A stretch of DNA of 64,000 nucleotides, from positions 109,228 through 173,227 of the forward strand of contig NZ_CADIJO010000014.1 in assembly GCF_902859705.1 (NCBI RefSeq), read 5' to 3'. The notes below the pieces were generated by a model. The model searched no databases, was not told the DNA's origin, and saw only the letters and a list, made by a program, of their open reading frames with translations. Position numbers and translations under genes: made by a program. Positions 25,047 to 34,066 of the stretch are shown in pieces (the first letter of the stretch is position 1; every line of letters starts with the position of its first letter). Source of the stretch: Achromobacter deleyi. Its GTDB lineage: Bacteria > Pseudomonadota > Gammaproteobacteria > Burkholderiales > Burkholderiaceae_B.

Positions 25047-25973
25047 ATGAATCTATCTGCCGTCGACCTGAACCTGCTGGTCGCCTTCGAAGCCCTCTAC
25101 GACACCCGCAACGTTACCCAGGCCGGCCAGCGCATCAACCGTGCGCAGCCGTCGGTCAGCAGCGCGCTGGGGCGCCTGCGTCTGCTGTTCCAGGACGAAC
25201 TGTTCCTGCGCACCGCCGACGGCATGCAGCCCACGCCCAAGGCCACGGCGCTGATGCCCGCGGTGACGGCCGCGCTGGATCACATCCGCGCCGCCCTGGC
25301 GCAGGGCGCGGGCTTCGAGCCGCGCACGGCATCCGGGCGGCGCTTCACCCTGGCCGCCAGCGACTACGCCGACGTCGTCATCGTGCCCCACATCGTCGCC
25401 GCCCTGCGGCACGAAGCGCCGGGCATCGACCTGCGCGTGGCGCGGCTGGACCGCGCCGCCCTCTACGAACAGCTGGACAACGGCACGGTGGATCTCGCCA
25501 TCGGCGGCCATCTGGCGCCGCCCAAGCGCATGCTGCAGGAAACGCTCTACACGGAAGATTTCGTCTGCATCGCCGACAAGCGCCACCCCGCCTTGCGCAG
25601 CCGCAAGCTGGACCTGGCGCGTTACCTGGCCCTGCCCCACGCGCTCTTCACGCCCAGCGACGACGGCTCGGCCCGCGGCGTGGTCGACGCGGGCCTGGCC
25701 CGGCTGGGTCACCGCCGCCGGGTGGCCTGCACCTTTGCCCACATCGTCGCCCTGCCCCACGCCGTGCAGGGCACCGACCTCATCGCCACGCTGGCGCGGC
25801 GCGCCGCACAGCGGCTGGCGGGCGACGGCCTGACCCTGCGGCCCTTGCCACCCGAGGTGGACCCGGGCCCGTTCAACATCGACATGGTGTGCAGCCGGCG
25901 CGCGCCGGGGGATGCGGCGCTGGGGTGGTTGCAGGGGGTGGTTCGGCAGGCGGCCGCACGGCTGAATGAATAA
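25047..25973 (+). CDS. LysR family transcriptional regulator (NodD/LinR-like)
   Basis: A 308-residue LysR protein opening [20 protein letters not shown], characteristic of the NodD/LinR/PcpR branch. The helix-turn-helix is [20 protein letters not shown]. It is divergent from pcp and likely controls the pcp-hydrolase(-Bug) genes in response to an unknown inducer. The 93-bp gap contains AT-rich inverted half-sites (ATCGATAATTGAT) that could hold the operator. The start at 25047 is the standard family N-terminus. A terminator follows immediately. Confidence 0.9.
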   Translation: MNLSAVDLNLLVAFEALYDTRNVTQAGQRINRAQPSVSSALGRLRLLFQDELFLRTADGMQPTPKATALMPAVTAALDHIRAALAQGAGFEPRTASGRRFTLAASDYADVVIVPHIVAALRHEAPGIDLRVARLDRAALYEQLDNGTVDLAIGGHLAPPKRMLQETLYTEDFVCIADKRHPALRSRKLDLARYLALPHALFTPSDDGSARGVVDAGLARLGHRRRVACTFAHIVALPHAVQGTDLIATLARRAAQRLAGDGLTLRPLPPEVDPGPFNIDMVCSRRAPGDAALGWLQGVVRQAAARLNE

Positions 25974-26003
25974 AAGCCGGACCCAGTTTCCTGGATCCGG
26001 CTT
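25974..26003. terminator. Hairpin terminator after the LysR gene
   Basis: AAGCCGGACCCA pairs with TGGATCCGGCTT (11 of 12 pairs) across a 6-nt loop directly after the LysR stop. It lies between convergent genes and may serve both. Confidence 0.7.
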
Positions 26004-26036
26004 CCTCTGTCCGGCTTGGCTTGCGAGGTCAGCGCC

Positions 26037-26873
26037 TCAATTGGGCTTTTCCTCGAAGCCCGCATACCCGTCGATGTATGCCCGGCCCGAGCAACGCACC
26101 ATGGCCACGCAGTTCGGCGCGCCGGTCTTGCTGCTGCAAACGTCGCGGGCCGCATCGCGCGCCGCCTTGGGATCCGGGTTCTGCGCCGTGAAGCCGGTGC
26201 CGCGGCCCTTGCTGCCCTTGGCCCAGGCCAGGCCCACGCAGGTATCGGTGTAGGTCAGCACCTTGGTGCAGCCCTCGCAGTCTTCCCACTCCAGCAGCTT
26301 GCTGATGGCGTCCTTTTCGTTGGGATAGCCATCGGCATACGACAGGCCGCCGCTGTTCGATTCGGCAATGGCGCCCCAGTACTCGCGGTCGTTCAGCTTG
26401 GCCGACAGCGCTTCGAGCTGGGCGGGCGTGGCGGTCTTGGGGGCTTGCAGGTCTTGTGCGCTGTAGCCCGGGCCCACGCACAGCGGCATCGTGGCCAGGC
26501 GGCACTTGCCGTCCGGGCTGCCGGCCGTGCAGCGACGCATCGCCTTCTTGGCAGCCAGTTCGGGCGACACGCTGTTGCCGGGAAACAGGTCGTTCGACGT
26601 GAGGTTGCGCGCATACACCATGCAGCTGTCCGAGAACCAGCTCAGCGATTTGCAATCCTTGCCGCCGGCACGGCGGCATTCGGCCACCCCGGCCGCTTCC
26701 GCTTCCTTGCCCGTGTCTTCGGGCAGCGCCCAATAGATCTTGGCGTGCTTGCCGTCCGTGGCGATGCCGCCATACAGCGTGTCTGCATGCGCAGCCGGGG
26801 CAAATACCCCCGCCATCAACGCAAACGCGGCAATGGCCGAGCGAATCATCGGAACAAATCGGGCAAGCATCAT
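26037..26873 (-). CDS. Exported DUF4189-type protein with two repeats
   Basis: A 278-residue secreted protein with a Sec signal peptide (to about residue 31, APAAHAD). It seems to contain two DUF4189-like modules, starting at YGGIATDGKHAKIYWA and at YWGAIAESNSGG. Each ends in a Cys-rich part (C..C..W and CVAMVRCSGRAY). Eleven or more cysteines suggest disulfide bonds in the periplasm. DUF4189 proteins have no established function; some are linked to cell-envelope or invasion phenotypes. It is convergent with the LysR gene and divergent from a lipoprotein gene. No operon partner is evident. Confidence 0.7.
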   Translation of the reverse strand: MMLARFVPMIRSAIAAFALMAGVFAPAAHADTLYGGIATDGKHAKIYWALPEDTGKEAEAAGVAECRRAGGKDCKSLSWFSDSCMVYARNLTSNDLFPGNSVSPELAAKKAMRRCTAGSPDGKCRLATMPLCVGPGYSAQDLQAPKTATPAQLEALSAKLNDREYWGAIAESNSGGLSYADGYPNEKDAISKLLEWEDCEGCTKVLTYTDTCVGLAWAKGSKGRGTGFTAQNPDPKAARDAARDVCSSKTGAPNCVAMVRCSGRAYIDGYAGFEEKPN

Positions 26874-27188
26874 CGTCGTTATCCGGATCGAGTGGATTTG
26901 GCGGCCATGATCTTAACAAGCGAGTTACGCCTTCCGTCCCCCTTGCAAACCGCCCCCAGGCATATTGAGTAACAAATTTCACAGCAATCTGAAAGAAGCT
27001 GACCCCGATTTCCGGTAAAAATGGCGGACTTTTCTTAAGCAGGCAGTCAGCCTGCGGCCATCCTCCCGGCTTGACAGGGCTGACGGCCGCACCCCCGCTT
27101 GTCACGAAGAGAAACAAACACGTTGCGCGCCCTGGCTCCGGCCAACCGCCGCGCCCGTCCGACCGCAACGGAGCATCGCCCGCACACC
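26874..27188. promoter_or_regulatory. 315-bp divergent promoter region
   Basis: This gap separates the DUF4189-type gene (minus) from the lipoprotein gene (plus). It is more AT-rich around 26930-27040. I saw no conserved gene or strong inverted repeat. It should hold both promoters. Confidence 0.5.
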
Positions 27189-27752
27189 ATGACGTCGCCC
27201 TTGAATGCCTTTCCCCGCCGGCCGTTCCGGCTTGCCGCAGGCCTGATCGCCGCCGCCAGCCTGGCCGGCTGCGCCCCGATGCCCACCGGGGGCAGTTCGT
27301 CCCTGCCGTCGCTGGGCAAGGTCTTCAGCGAAGGCCTGTCGTTCTCGCCCAGCGTCAACGTGGCTCGCAACATGGAAGGCCGTTCGATCAACGACGCCAT
27401 CGCCGCCCTGGGCGAACCGTCCAAGAAGCGCGCCGTCGGCAACACGATGGAATTGGAATGGTCCGACTACCAGACCGCGCCCTACCAGGAATGGGTGGTC
27501 ACCGGCACCAGCCAGCAGGTGGTGGGCATGATTCCCGCCAGCAACACCACGGCCGCCACGCCGGTTTTCCAGCAAAGCAGCACCGGCTACATGCAGAACC
27601 GCTCGCGCGTCTATGAATGCAAGGTGCTGATGCGCATGAAAGACAGCGTCATTGTCGGTTCCACCGTCGATGGCAATGTCTGCCCGGAATTCATTGCGGC
27701 GCTGCGTAAATGGGCCGGCGAAAACGAAGCGCGCAATTATGTCGTGAAATAA
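27189..27752 (+). CDS. Putative lipoprotein of unknown function
   Basis: A 187-residue protein with a lipobox LAGC near residue 24 (AAGLIAAASLAGCAPMP), so it should be lipidated and anchored in the outer or inner membrane. The mature part shows a SmpA/OmlA-like hint, GRSINDAIAALGEPSKKRAVGN, resembling proteins in which an early GxP segment forms a two-layer fold. Two later cysteines (YECKV, GNVCPEF) may form a disulfide. The start at 27189 is chosen because it gives a compact signal peptide; an upstream start would add an Arg-rich leader. The function is unknown. Confidence 0.75.
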   Translation: MTSPLNAFPRRPFRLAAGLIAAASLAGCAPMPTGGSSSLPSLGKVFSEGLSFSPSVNVARNMEGRSINDAIAALGEPSKKRAVGNTMELEWSDYQTAPYQEWVVTGTSQQVVGMIPASNTTAATPVFQQSSTGYMQNRSRVYECKVLMRMKDSVIVGSTVDGNVCPEFIAALRKWAGENEARNYVVK

Positions 27753-27995
27753 GCGCGCGGGCGTGCCCGGCAATAACCGCGGAACCGGCGTAATCCATGC
27801 GCTTGCATCCGCGGCATTCAGTTTCTGGAAAGCACGCATTTTGTCGACATTATTTCCCCGCCAAAGATAATCGCGGCAGTGGTAAATAATCAATCGCGCG
27901 GGCCCATTAATTTTCCGCCGCGCCTGCCGTTAGTCATTCTGAATATCCCCGGCACGATCACTGGGCAGCTGTTGCCCGCCTGGATTACCGCAGAC

Positions 27996-29534
27996 ATGAC
28001 TACGATCTCCTCTTCACTGCCCCCGCTCGTCATCGCGCCGCCAGCGCCGGCGAGCGGCGTGTCCCGCGTTACCAACGTCAACCGCAGCCCCGAGCCGCCC
28101 GCGTCCACTTCGGTCACCCTGGGACAGCAATCGACCGGCGTGCTGACCTATTCGCCCAGCACGCTTTCCGCCAACCCGGTGCAGGAACCCGACGCCCTGT
28201 CGTCGCTGATGTCGGACAACGTCCGCTCGTCGTCCCTGACCGGTCAGTTCAAGGGCCTGGCCGCCGCGCTGCTGTCGCGCTTCCAGACCGATGGCGGCAA
28301 CTACTCGCAATCGGTCCCCGCGACTCGCTCGGCCGCGGCCGTGGACGGCGTGGATGGGCCCCAGGCCCAAGCCCAGGCGGATAACTCGGTGGCCCTGCGC
28401 ATCACCACCGCCAGCGGCGCCAAGGTCAACATCACGCTCGACAGCAATGCAAAGGGCCTGGCCGTGCAGATCGACGTGGGCGACGCCAAGCTCACCGAGG
28501 CCGAGCGCAATGCCATCGCCGGCTTGTCCAAATCGTTCCAGGACGCCGTTGACGGCCTGGCGTCGGTGCCGCCCAAGCTGGCTCTCGGCGCGTTGTCCAA
28601 GATCGACACCAACGTCCTGTCGTCGGTGTCGCTGGAAGCCACCGTCGGCGCCGAAGGCCCGGACCAGGTCAGCTTCAAGTTTCAGGCCGACGCAGGCCAG
28701 CGCGCGCTGACCGTCAAGACCCTGGCCGGTTCCGCCCAGATCAACGTGGATGTCAGCAAGCCCGCCCAGTTCGGCAGCGCCCAGCAGCAATCCGCGGCCA
28801 TCGACAGCTACCTCACCAAATTCGACAGCGCCCAGAAGCGCGGCGAAGGCGATGCCGCCTTGATGTCGTACTTCAAGCAAGGCTTCTCGGACCTGCACCG
28901 CAGCTATGGCGCCTGGTCGCCCCAGGGCGCCACCAACCGCCTGGGCCCACCGGCTGAAGTCCACCGCACCATGCTGTCCGGCCTGGCCGACTTCTCCGCC
29001 TCGGTCAACCAGGCACCCGTCGCGTCCAACCCGGCTCAGCCGCGCGAACTGGACACGTTCTCGTACCAGACCTCGCAGAACACCCGCAGCAGCGGCCGCC
29101 CGCAGTTCGACCTGGCCATCACGCAACAGCAGCAGTCGTCGCTGAGCGCCAGCTTCCATCGCGCGCTGTCGCTGGACCAGAAGCTGAACCTGACCACGGA
29201 CCCGGATTCGCAGAACTACGCTTTCTACCAGATCCGCGACAACTACGAGAACAAGACCGACATCGGCTACGAAGACGGCAAACTGGCCAAGGCCTCGTTC
29301 ACCGAGACCAGCACGCTGTCCACCACGGTCTCCAAGTTCGTCAAGGGCAAGCTGGTCGACCAAAGCGCGATTCCGTCCACCCAGACCCGTTCGCGCGACC
29401 TGATGGAGCTGCTGCGCGCTGCGGACCTGGATGCTCCGCTCAAGGACACCACGACCCCGCGCGACCAGGTCGAGGCCGCCTTGATCCGCAAGCAGGAAGA
29501 CCTGGCCCAGGCCGTGGCCCGCGCCCGCGGTTAA
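27996..29534 (+). CDS. Large cysteine-free protein of unknown function
   Basis: A 512-residue protein from ATG 27996; an in-frame GTG at 27879 would add 39 residues coded by AT-richer sequence that looks intergenic. It has no cysteine, no signal peptide and no membrane segment. The N-terminal ~100 residues are rich in Ser, Thr and Pro, resembling a disordered secretion leader. Residues ~120-280 alternate hydrophobic and polar residues (VALRITTASGAKVNITLDSN), suggesting beta structure. The C-terminal third is helical and Gln-rich. I do not recognise it. A type III secreted or surface protein is one possibility given the chaperone 4 kb downstream. A strong terminator follows. Confidence 0.6.
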   Translation: MTTISSSLPPLVIAPPAPASGVSRVTNVNRSPEPPASTSVTLGQQSTGVLTYSPSTLSANPVQEPDALSSLMSDNVRSSSLTGQFKGLAAALLSRFQTDGGNYSQSVPATRSAAAVDGVDGPQAQAQADNSVALRITTASGAKVNITLDSNAKGLAVQIDVGDAKLTEAERNAIAGLSKSFQDAVDGLASVPPKLALGALSKIDTNVLSSVSLEATVGAEGPDQVSFKFQADAGQRALTVKTLAGSAQINVDVSKPAQFGSAQQQSAAIDSYLTKFDSAQKRGEGDAALMSYFKQGFSDLHRSYGAWSPQGATNRLGPPAEVHRTMLSGLADFSASVNQAPVASNPAQPRELDTFSYQTSQNTRSSGRPQFDLAITQQQQSSLSASFHRALSLDQKLNLTTDPDSQNYAFYQIRDNYENKTDIGYEDGKLAKASFTETSTLSTTVSKFVKGKLVDQSAIPSTQTRSRDLMELLRAADLDAPLKDTTTPRDQVEAALIRKQEDLAQAVARARG

Positions 29535-29556
29535 TCCCCGCTTCCCGCGCAACGGC

Positions 29557-29580
29557 AAAGGCGCCCCTCGGGGCGCCTTT
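29557..29580 (+). terminator. Rho-independent terminator
   Basis: AAAGGCGCCCC pairs perfectly with GGGGCGCCTTT and runs into TTTGTCTTG, 23 bp after the preceding stop. It has A-rich and T-rich flanks and can act on both convergent genes. Confidence 0.88.
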
Positions 29581-29607
29581 GTCTTGTCCGCTTTTATCCG
29601 CGCACGG

Positions 29608-30006
29608 CTACGCGCCTTCGGGCAGCTTCGCAATCACCTTGATCTCGAAGTCAAAGCCGTAGAGCCACGTCACGCCCACCGCTGTCAGCGTCGGGTGCGG
29701 CGCCTGGCCCCAGTAGTCCGGCACGACTTGCCAGATGGTCTCGAACCTGGACGCCGGGTCCACCATGAACACGGTCACGTCGACCACGTCTTCAAACGTG
29801 GCGCCCGCCGCCTTCAAGATGGCGTTCAGGTTGTCGAACGCGAGCCGCACCTGGGCCTGCAGGTCCGGCTCGGGCGAGCCGTCTTCGCGGCTGCCCACCT
29901 GGCCCGACACGAACAGAAAACCGTTGGACCGGATGGCCGGCGAGTACCGGTTGCGGTCATACAGCGCCTGGCGCCCTGCCGGAAAAACCACATCACGTGT
30001 TGCCAT
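29608..30006 (-). CDS. RidA family protein (YjgF/YER057c/UK114)
   Basis: A 132-residue RidA-like protein. The family core reads GFLFVSGQVGSREDGS, then LAFDNLNAILKAAGATFEDVV and PTLTAVGVTWLYG. The strictly conserved Arg of true RidA (the R in IARVEIE) is not clearly present, so it may belong to another Rid subgroup. Family members hydrolyse reactive enamine/imine intermediates or act in catabolic pathways. It is divergent from a LysR gene (30143) that probably controls it. A second Rid protein lies at 31919. Confidence 0.88.
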   Translation of the reverse strand: MATRDVVFPAGRQALYDRNRYSPAIRSNGFLFVSGQVGSREDGSPEPDLQAQVRLAFDNLNAILKAAGATFEDVVDVTVFMVDPASRFETIWQVVPDYWGQAPHPTLTAVGVTWLYGFDFEIKVIAKLPEGA

Positions 30007-30099
30007 TCAATTGCTCCCAAGGGCATCCGCCCGCATTGATCATGCAGGCACTTTACGGACCCCTTGCCGCGCGATAAACGCGCAACCCTGCCCATCACT

Positions 30100-30116
30100 G
30101 TTTGTAAAATGCAAAC
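30100..30116. promoter_or_regulatory. Candidate LysR operator GTTTG-N7-CAAAC
   Basis: This 17-bp dyad lies between the divergent RidA and LysR genes, 26 bp before the LysR start. Its spacing fits an autoregulatory LysR site. Confidence 0.45.
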
Positions 30117-30142
30117 AATCCCCCTCAGCCCCCGGAGTGGCA

Positions 30143-31066
30143 ATGGACCGTTTCGATGCCATGCAGGCATTTGCCCGCGTCGTGGAAACCGGCAGCTTCA
30201 CCAAAGCGGCCGACACCCTGCACATGAGCAAGACCAGCGTCACGCAGCTGGTGCAGCAGCTGGAAGCGCGCTTGCGCGTGCGCCTGTTGAACCGCACGAC
30301 CCGCAAGGTCAATGTCACCGCTGACGGCGCGGTGTACTACGAACGCGTGCTGCGCCTCCTGGCCGACATGGACGACGCCGAGACCAGCCTATCCAGCGCG
30401 GCCGCGGTGCCGCGGGGCCGGCTGCGGGTCGACGTGCCCAGCCCGCTCGCCCGCATGATTCTGGCGCCCGCCCTGCCCGCCTTCCATGCCCGCTACCCCG
30501 ACATCCAGCTGGACATGGGCGTCAGCGACCGAATGGTGGACATCATCGGCGAGAACGTCGATTGCGTCGTGCGCGGCGGCGAGCTCACTGACCAGTCGCT
30601 GATCGCGCGCCGCGTCGGCGACCTGCAACTGCGCGTGTACGCGGCGCCCAGCTATTTGCAGCACGCCGGCAAGCCGGTGCATCCGGCCGACCTGGAAGAT
30701 TCCCATCACCGCATCGTCGGCTTTCTGTGGTCGCGCACCGGCAAACCCCTGCCCTACGCCATGCGCCGCGGCGACGAAAGCGTGCACGCCCAGGGCCGCT
30801 ACATCGTGGCCATGGACGACGGCAATGCCTACCTGGCAGCCGGGCTGGCCGGCATGGGCATATTGTGGTTGCCCGACTACATGGCCCTGGAACACTCGGC
30901 CCGAGGCGAATTGGTGCCCGTGTTCGAAGACTGGAAGCTGGACCCCATGCCCCTGTACATCGCCTATCCGCCCAACCGGCATGTCAGTGCCAAGCTGCGG
31001 GTGTTCATCGAGTGGGTCGCGGAATTGATGGCGGAACATGCGCCGCTGATGCGGCCCGGCGCCTAA
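30143..31066 (+). CDS. LysR family transcriptional regulator
   Basis: A 307-residue regulator of the large AaeR/DsdC-unrelated 'MDRFDAMQAFARVVETGSFT' branch common in proteobacteria. The helix-turn-helix spans roughly residues 18-37 (KAADTLHMSKTSVTQLVQQL). The effector domain contains DMGVSDRMVDIIGENVDCVV, typical of this branch. It is divergent from the RidA gene and likely controls it. Its stop codon overlaps the convergent stop of the next gene by 4 bp. An inverted repeat just upstream may be its operator. Confidence 0.9.
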   Translation: MDRFDAMQAFARVVETGSFTKAADTLHMSKTSVTQLVQQLEARLRVRLLNRTTRKVNVTADGAVYYERVLRLLADMDDAETSLSSAAAVPRGRLRVDVPSPLARMILAPALPAFHARYPDIQLDMGVSDRMVDIIGENVDCVVRGGELTDQSLIARRVGDLQLRVYAAPSYLQHAGKPVHPADLEDSHHRIVGFLWSRTGKPLPYAMRRGDESVHAQGRYIVAMDDGNAYLAAGLAGMGILWLPDYMALEHSARGELVPVFEDWKLDPMPLYIAYPPNRHVSAKLRVFIEWVAELMAEHAPLMRPGA

Positions 31067-31569
31067 CCGAACCACGGTACGGTGTCGATGCGGGCGGTGA
31101 CATCACCTGCCCCCGCCGGCTGGATGACCAGTTCCGCAGCCGGGTCCTGGTCATCTTCGTACGACACCGCAAACTGCCGCAACGTGACCCGATACACCCC
31201 AGGCCCCACGGGTAGTTGCAGCTGTTCGTCGCGGGTGGGCAGTTCATCGTCGAACTGCGCCGCCATGGTCAGCTGCGAGTAGTCGGTCAGCCAGAGCCCG
31301 CCTTCGCCCACGCGCACCAGGCCGGACACCGTGCGCCAGGCTGCCCCCGGCGACGCCGCATCCGCGATGCGCAAAGACGCATCGGCCAGATCCGGCCCGG
31401 GAAACGCCGCAAACAGCGTCTGCGCATTCATCTGCCGCACAAAGCGTTCGAGCACCTGGGCAAGCGTCCAGTCTTCGTGCACATACCCCTGATAGGTATC
31501 GGGGCAGACCAGCGCAACGAAGCCGTCTTCATCGACATGGGCGTGCAATTCGAACGGGGTAAGGCTCAT
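31063..31569 (-). CDS. Hypothetical cytoplasmic protein
   Basis: A 168-residue protein opening MSLTPFELHAHVDEDGFVAL. It has no signal peptide or membrane segment and a single Cys (VALVCPDTYQGY). It is acidic and seems to consist of alternating strands and short helices, with DTVPWFG at the end. I do not recognise a family. It is convergent with the LysR gene (4-bp tail overlap) and is divergent from a RidA gene across a 349-bp gap. The start at 31569 gives a simple N-terminus; upstream extension contains many cysteines and looks non-coding. Confidence 0.65.
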   Translation of the reverse strand: MSLTPFELHAHVDEDGFVALVCPDTYQGYVHEDWTLAQVLERFVRQMNAQTLFAAFPGPDLADASLRIADAASPGAAWRTVSGLVRVGEGGLWLTDYSQLTMAAQFDDELPTRDEQLQLPVGPGVYRVTLRQFAVSYEDDQDPAAELVIQPAGAGDVTARIDTVPWFG

Positions 31570-31918
31570 GGCGGGGTTTCCTGTGCGTGGGGCCGTACAG
31601 CAATGGCGACAAACGAGTATCCGCCAAACGCCGGCAACGGGACAAGCTCGTATCGACCGCAGTTTCTTCAATCACTTGCGCCCGCCCGGCACCGACGACG
31701 CGGCATCTTCACCGCCGATCGGGCGCCGATGGCGGCCGCATCCGCAGGAACGTCAGCGGAATTTGAAACATCGACAAACGTTGTGTTTATCAATCCTGCG
31801 ATGCCCGCGCCTGAATTTGGTTAGCATTCACCCGCAAAAACGCAAAAGAAATACCCCTCGGCGCCATGCATTCAAACCGACGGCCGAATGAATCCGCCCC
31901 CCTTCACCAAGGCCCCCC
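31570..31918. promoter_or_regulatory. 349-bp divergent promoter region
   Basis: This stretch separates the hypothetical gene (minus) from the second RidA gene (plus). Small frames cross it but show no family features. An AT-richer segment around 31760-31850 may hold the plus-strand promoter. I saw no strong repeat. Confidence 0.45.
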
Positions 31919-32353
31919 ATGACCCACATCGACCGCCTGCGCCTGCCCGACGATGACCCCACGTTCGGCGGCAACCGCATTTTCGACCTGTTCCAGTATT
32001 CGCCTGCCGTCACGGCCAACGGCATGGTGTTCATTGCCGGACAGATCGGCCTGCGCGCCGACGGCACGATTCCCGAATCGGCCGCGGAACAGGCCGACCT
32101 GGCGTTCCAGCGCATTCAGGCCATTCTGGCGCACCTGGGCCTGGACTTCACCGATGTCGTCGAGCTGGTGACCTATCACGTGGACGTGGGCGCGCAGCTG
32201 GCCGACTTTCGCGCCGTGAAGGAAAAATATATCCGTTCGGATTTTCCGGCCTGGACGATCCTGGGCGTCGCGGCCCTGGCCCGGCCCGAACTGGTGATCG
32301 AAATCAAGGCGATTGCCGCCACCCGACCTGCCGAACCCCGCCAAAAGGACTGA
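31919..32353 (+). CDS. RidA family protein
   Basis: A 144-residue Rid protein. The core is FQYSPAVTANGMVFIAGQIG, then AFQRIQAILAHLGLDFTDVVELVTYHVD and FPAWTILGVAALARPELVIEIKAIA. The ARPELVIEIKA segment carries the Arg-x-x-x-x-x-x-E pattern near the active site of RidA enzymes more clearly than in the first copy. It would deaminate reactive imines or take part in a catabolic route. It is followed after 5 bp by an exported protein gene, so the two may be co-transcribed. Confidence 0.9.
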   Translation: MTHIDRLRLPDDDPTFGGNRIFDLFQYSPAVTANGMVFIAGQIGLRADGTIPESAAEQADLAFQRIQAILAHLGLDFTDVVELVTYHVDVGAQLADFRAVKEKYIRSDFPAWTILGVAALARPELVIEIKAIAATRPAEPRQKD

Positions 32354-32358
32354 ATCCC

Positions 32359-33435
32359 ATGCCGTTGACTTCCCTGCTTGCCCGCGCCTGCCTGCTCGCC
32401 GTGTTCGCCCACGCGGCGGCGTCAGCCCATCCGACGGGTCAACCGGAACAGGAGTCCGCAGAAGCGTCCTGGGACCAAAAGATGGACCAGCGCCGCGCCA
32501 GCATCGACGCCCTGCTGGGCAAGGCGCGGCAGGACGGCATGGCGCTGCTGGTGATTCCCACCCTGAACCTCGATGCCCAGGGCAAACGCGATTTTCATGA
32601 CCCGGCCACGCGGATGCGGTTCATGCAGCAAAGCAGCACCATGATGCATTGGAATCACAAGGCCGATGACGGCTACGCGATCTCGGTCGGCCATGCCGAG
32701 CACGAGGCCGACATTCCCGACCTGGGGCCGCTGTTCCAGACCCCGCGCGGCAAGCTGACGTACCAGGTGATTCCGGTCTGGCCGGGCGAATACCGCTTGA
32801 ATCGCATTGCCTACCACCAGATGGACGCCACCCCGCCCAAGGCCGTCAGAAGCATTCCGGTGGCCGACATGCTGGCCAAGGTCGGCATCGCCGAACTCAC
32901 CCCCACCACCGACCGGGACTTCAAGAAGACCGCCCCCTGGTCCAACTTGGCCGAACAAGGGGACGACGGCCTGGGCCAGGGTTGCGGCCTGGTGCTGCGC
33001 CTGGGCGGCGGCTGCGACGAACTGGCCCGCGTGTTCCGCTGGGACGCAAGCGCGCGAATCGCGCTGCAACAACGCCAGGCCGAGGCCGTCCAGGTGCCGG
33101 GGGTCGACGTGCTGCTCAGCTTTTCGCCCATCGCCGACATCACCCTGCACAAGGGCGAAGCCGTGCTGACCGATGGCTTCGTGCTGCTGGACGACCAGCC
33201 CGTGCTGGCCAAGAACCTGTGCGAAACATCGCTGGATTTCGTGCGCTGCGCGGTGCAGTCGATCACCGTGCAACGCCTGCCGGCCAGCCTGGATGATTTT
33301 CGCCTGGCGCCGGGCGCCGACACCTTCAACCTGCCCCAGACGCATGCGGCCCTGCGCGACCTGGTCTACCGCGCGCCGAACGTGCACGCCAAGCCGGTGG
33401 CGGGCGGGTCACCGAATCTGCTGCGGGCGCAGTGA
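32359..33435 (+). CDS. Exported protein of unknown function
   Basis: A 358-residue protein with a Sec signal peptide (cleavage near residue 23, AASA-HP). The mature part has four cysteines, including GQGCGLVLRLGGGCDE and CETSLDFVRC, which could pair as disulfides in the periplasm. Segments such as GKLTYQVIPVWPGEYRLN and RVFRWDASARIALQQ suggest a mostly beta protein. I recognise no family. It starts 5 bp after the RidA stop. A 127-bp gap separates it from the chaperone-like gene. Confidence 0.7.
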   Translation: MPLTSLLARACLLAVFAHAAASAHPTGQPEQESAEASWDQKMDQRRASIDALLGKARQDGMALLVIPTLNLDAQGKRDFHDPATRMRFMQQSSTMMHWNHKADDGYAISVGHAEHEADIPDLGPLFQTPRGKLTYQVIPVWPGEYRLNRIAYHQMDATPPKAVRSIPVADMLAKVGIAELTPTTDRDFKKTAPWSNLAEQGDDGLGQGCGLVLRLGGGCDELARVFRWDASARIALQQRQAEAVQVPGVDVLLSFSPIADITLHKGEAVLTDGFVLLDDQPVLAKNLCETSLDFVRCAVQSITVQRLPASLDDFRLAPGADTFNLPQTHAALRDLVYRAPNVHAKPVAGGSPNLLRAQ

Positions 33436-33562
33436 ACCAGACTTGCCTCTGGGTCCATTGGCATACGAGCGTCGCGGCATCATGAGCCTGAAGAATTAGA
33501 GGCGCATCGGAACCGCAAGCCCTCCTGCGTTACTAAGGCCTTACCTATCACAAGGAGGGTCT

Positions 33563-34051
33563 ATGGACGCCAATACGTCTGGCACCGTGAAAGCATGGAT
33601 TTCCCGGTTGGAAGCCGCCATGGGAATTACCATCGGCGCAACCGATGAAGGCGCATTCGCACTGCGAACCCAGGGCGGCGCCCCCGTCGTCATCGAACCT
33701 GTTGCCGGCCAGATGGGGCTGATCCTGTCGGGCCAGATCGGCGCGGTTGACGACGCCACGCCCGCCCCGCTACTGCTTGCCCTGTTGGCCGCCAACCTGG
33801 TTCCGGGCATGGTGGCCCCCAGCAGCATCGGCCTGCAACCTGAAGACCGCACGCTGGTGTTGCGCCTGCTCTGGACACCCGGCGAAGCCGGCTGGACGCA
33901 AGACGGCTTTTTCAATGTACTCAGCGCGTTTGGCGAACAAGTGGACGCCTTGGCCGCCGCCATCACCAGCCGCAGCATCGAACAGCTGCTGCCGTCGAAA
34001 ACCCCCGGATCGGATACGGCGCCTGCCCAGGGCCCGGCCCATTTCGCCTGA
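33563..34051 (+). CDS. Type III secretion chaperone-like protein (CesT/Tir-chaperone type)
   Basis: A 162-residue acidic protein. The layout matches class I type III chaperones: an N-terminal helix (VKAWISRLEAAMGI), a strand repeat binding region (GAFALRTQGGAPVVIEPVAG), LILSGQIGAV, then LLLALLAANLVPG and the LVLRLLWTPG strand. These dimers bind the unfolded N-terminus of one effector before secretion. A strong AGGAGG lies a few bases before the ATG. The next gene starts 15 bp downstream, as expected for a chaperone-effector pair. No type III apparatus gene is visible in the window. The assignment rests on pattern only. Confidence 0.65.
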   Translation: MDANTSGTVKAWISRLEAAMGITIGATDEGAFALRTQGGAPVVIEPVAGQMGLILSGQIGAVDDATPAPLLLALLAANLVPGMVAPSSIGLQPEDRTLVLRLLWTPGEAGWTQDGFFNVLSAFGEQVDALAAAITSRSIEQLLPSKTPGSDTAPAQGPAHFA

Positions 34052-34066
34052 ACAGGAAGCGACACC

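Noticed and set aside
27879..27995. GTG start giving a 39-residue N-terminal extension of the 512-residue protein
   Set aside because: The segment is AT-richer than the coding part, has poor codon use and no ribosome binding site, so the ATG at 27996 is preferred.
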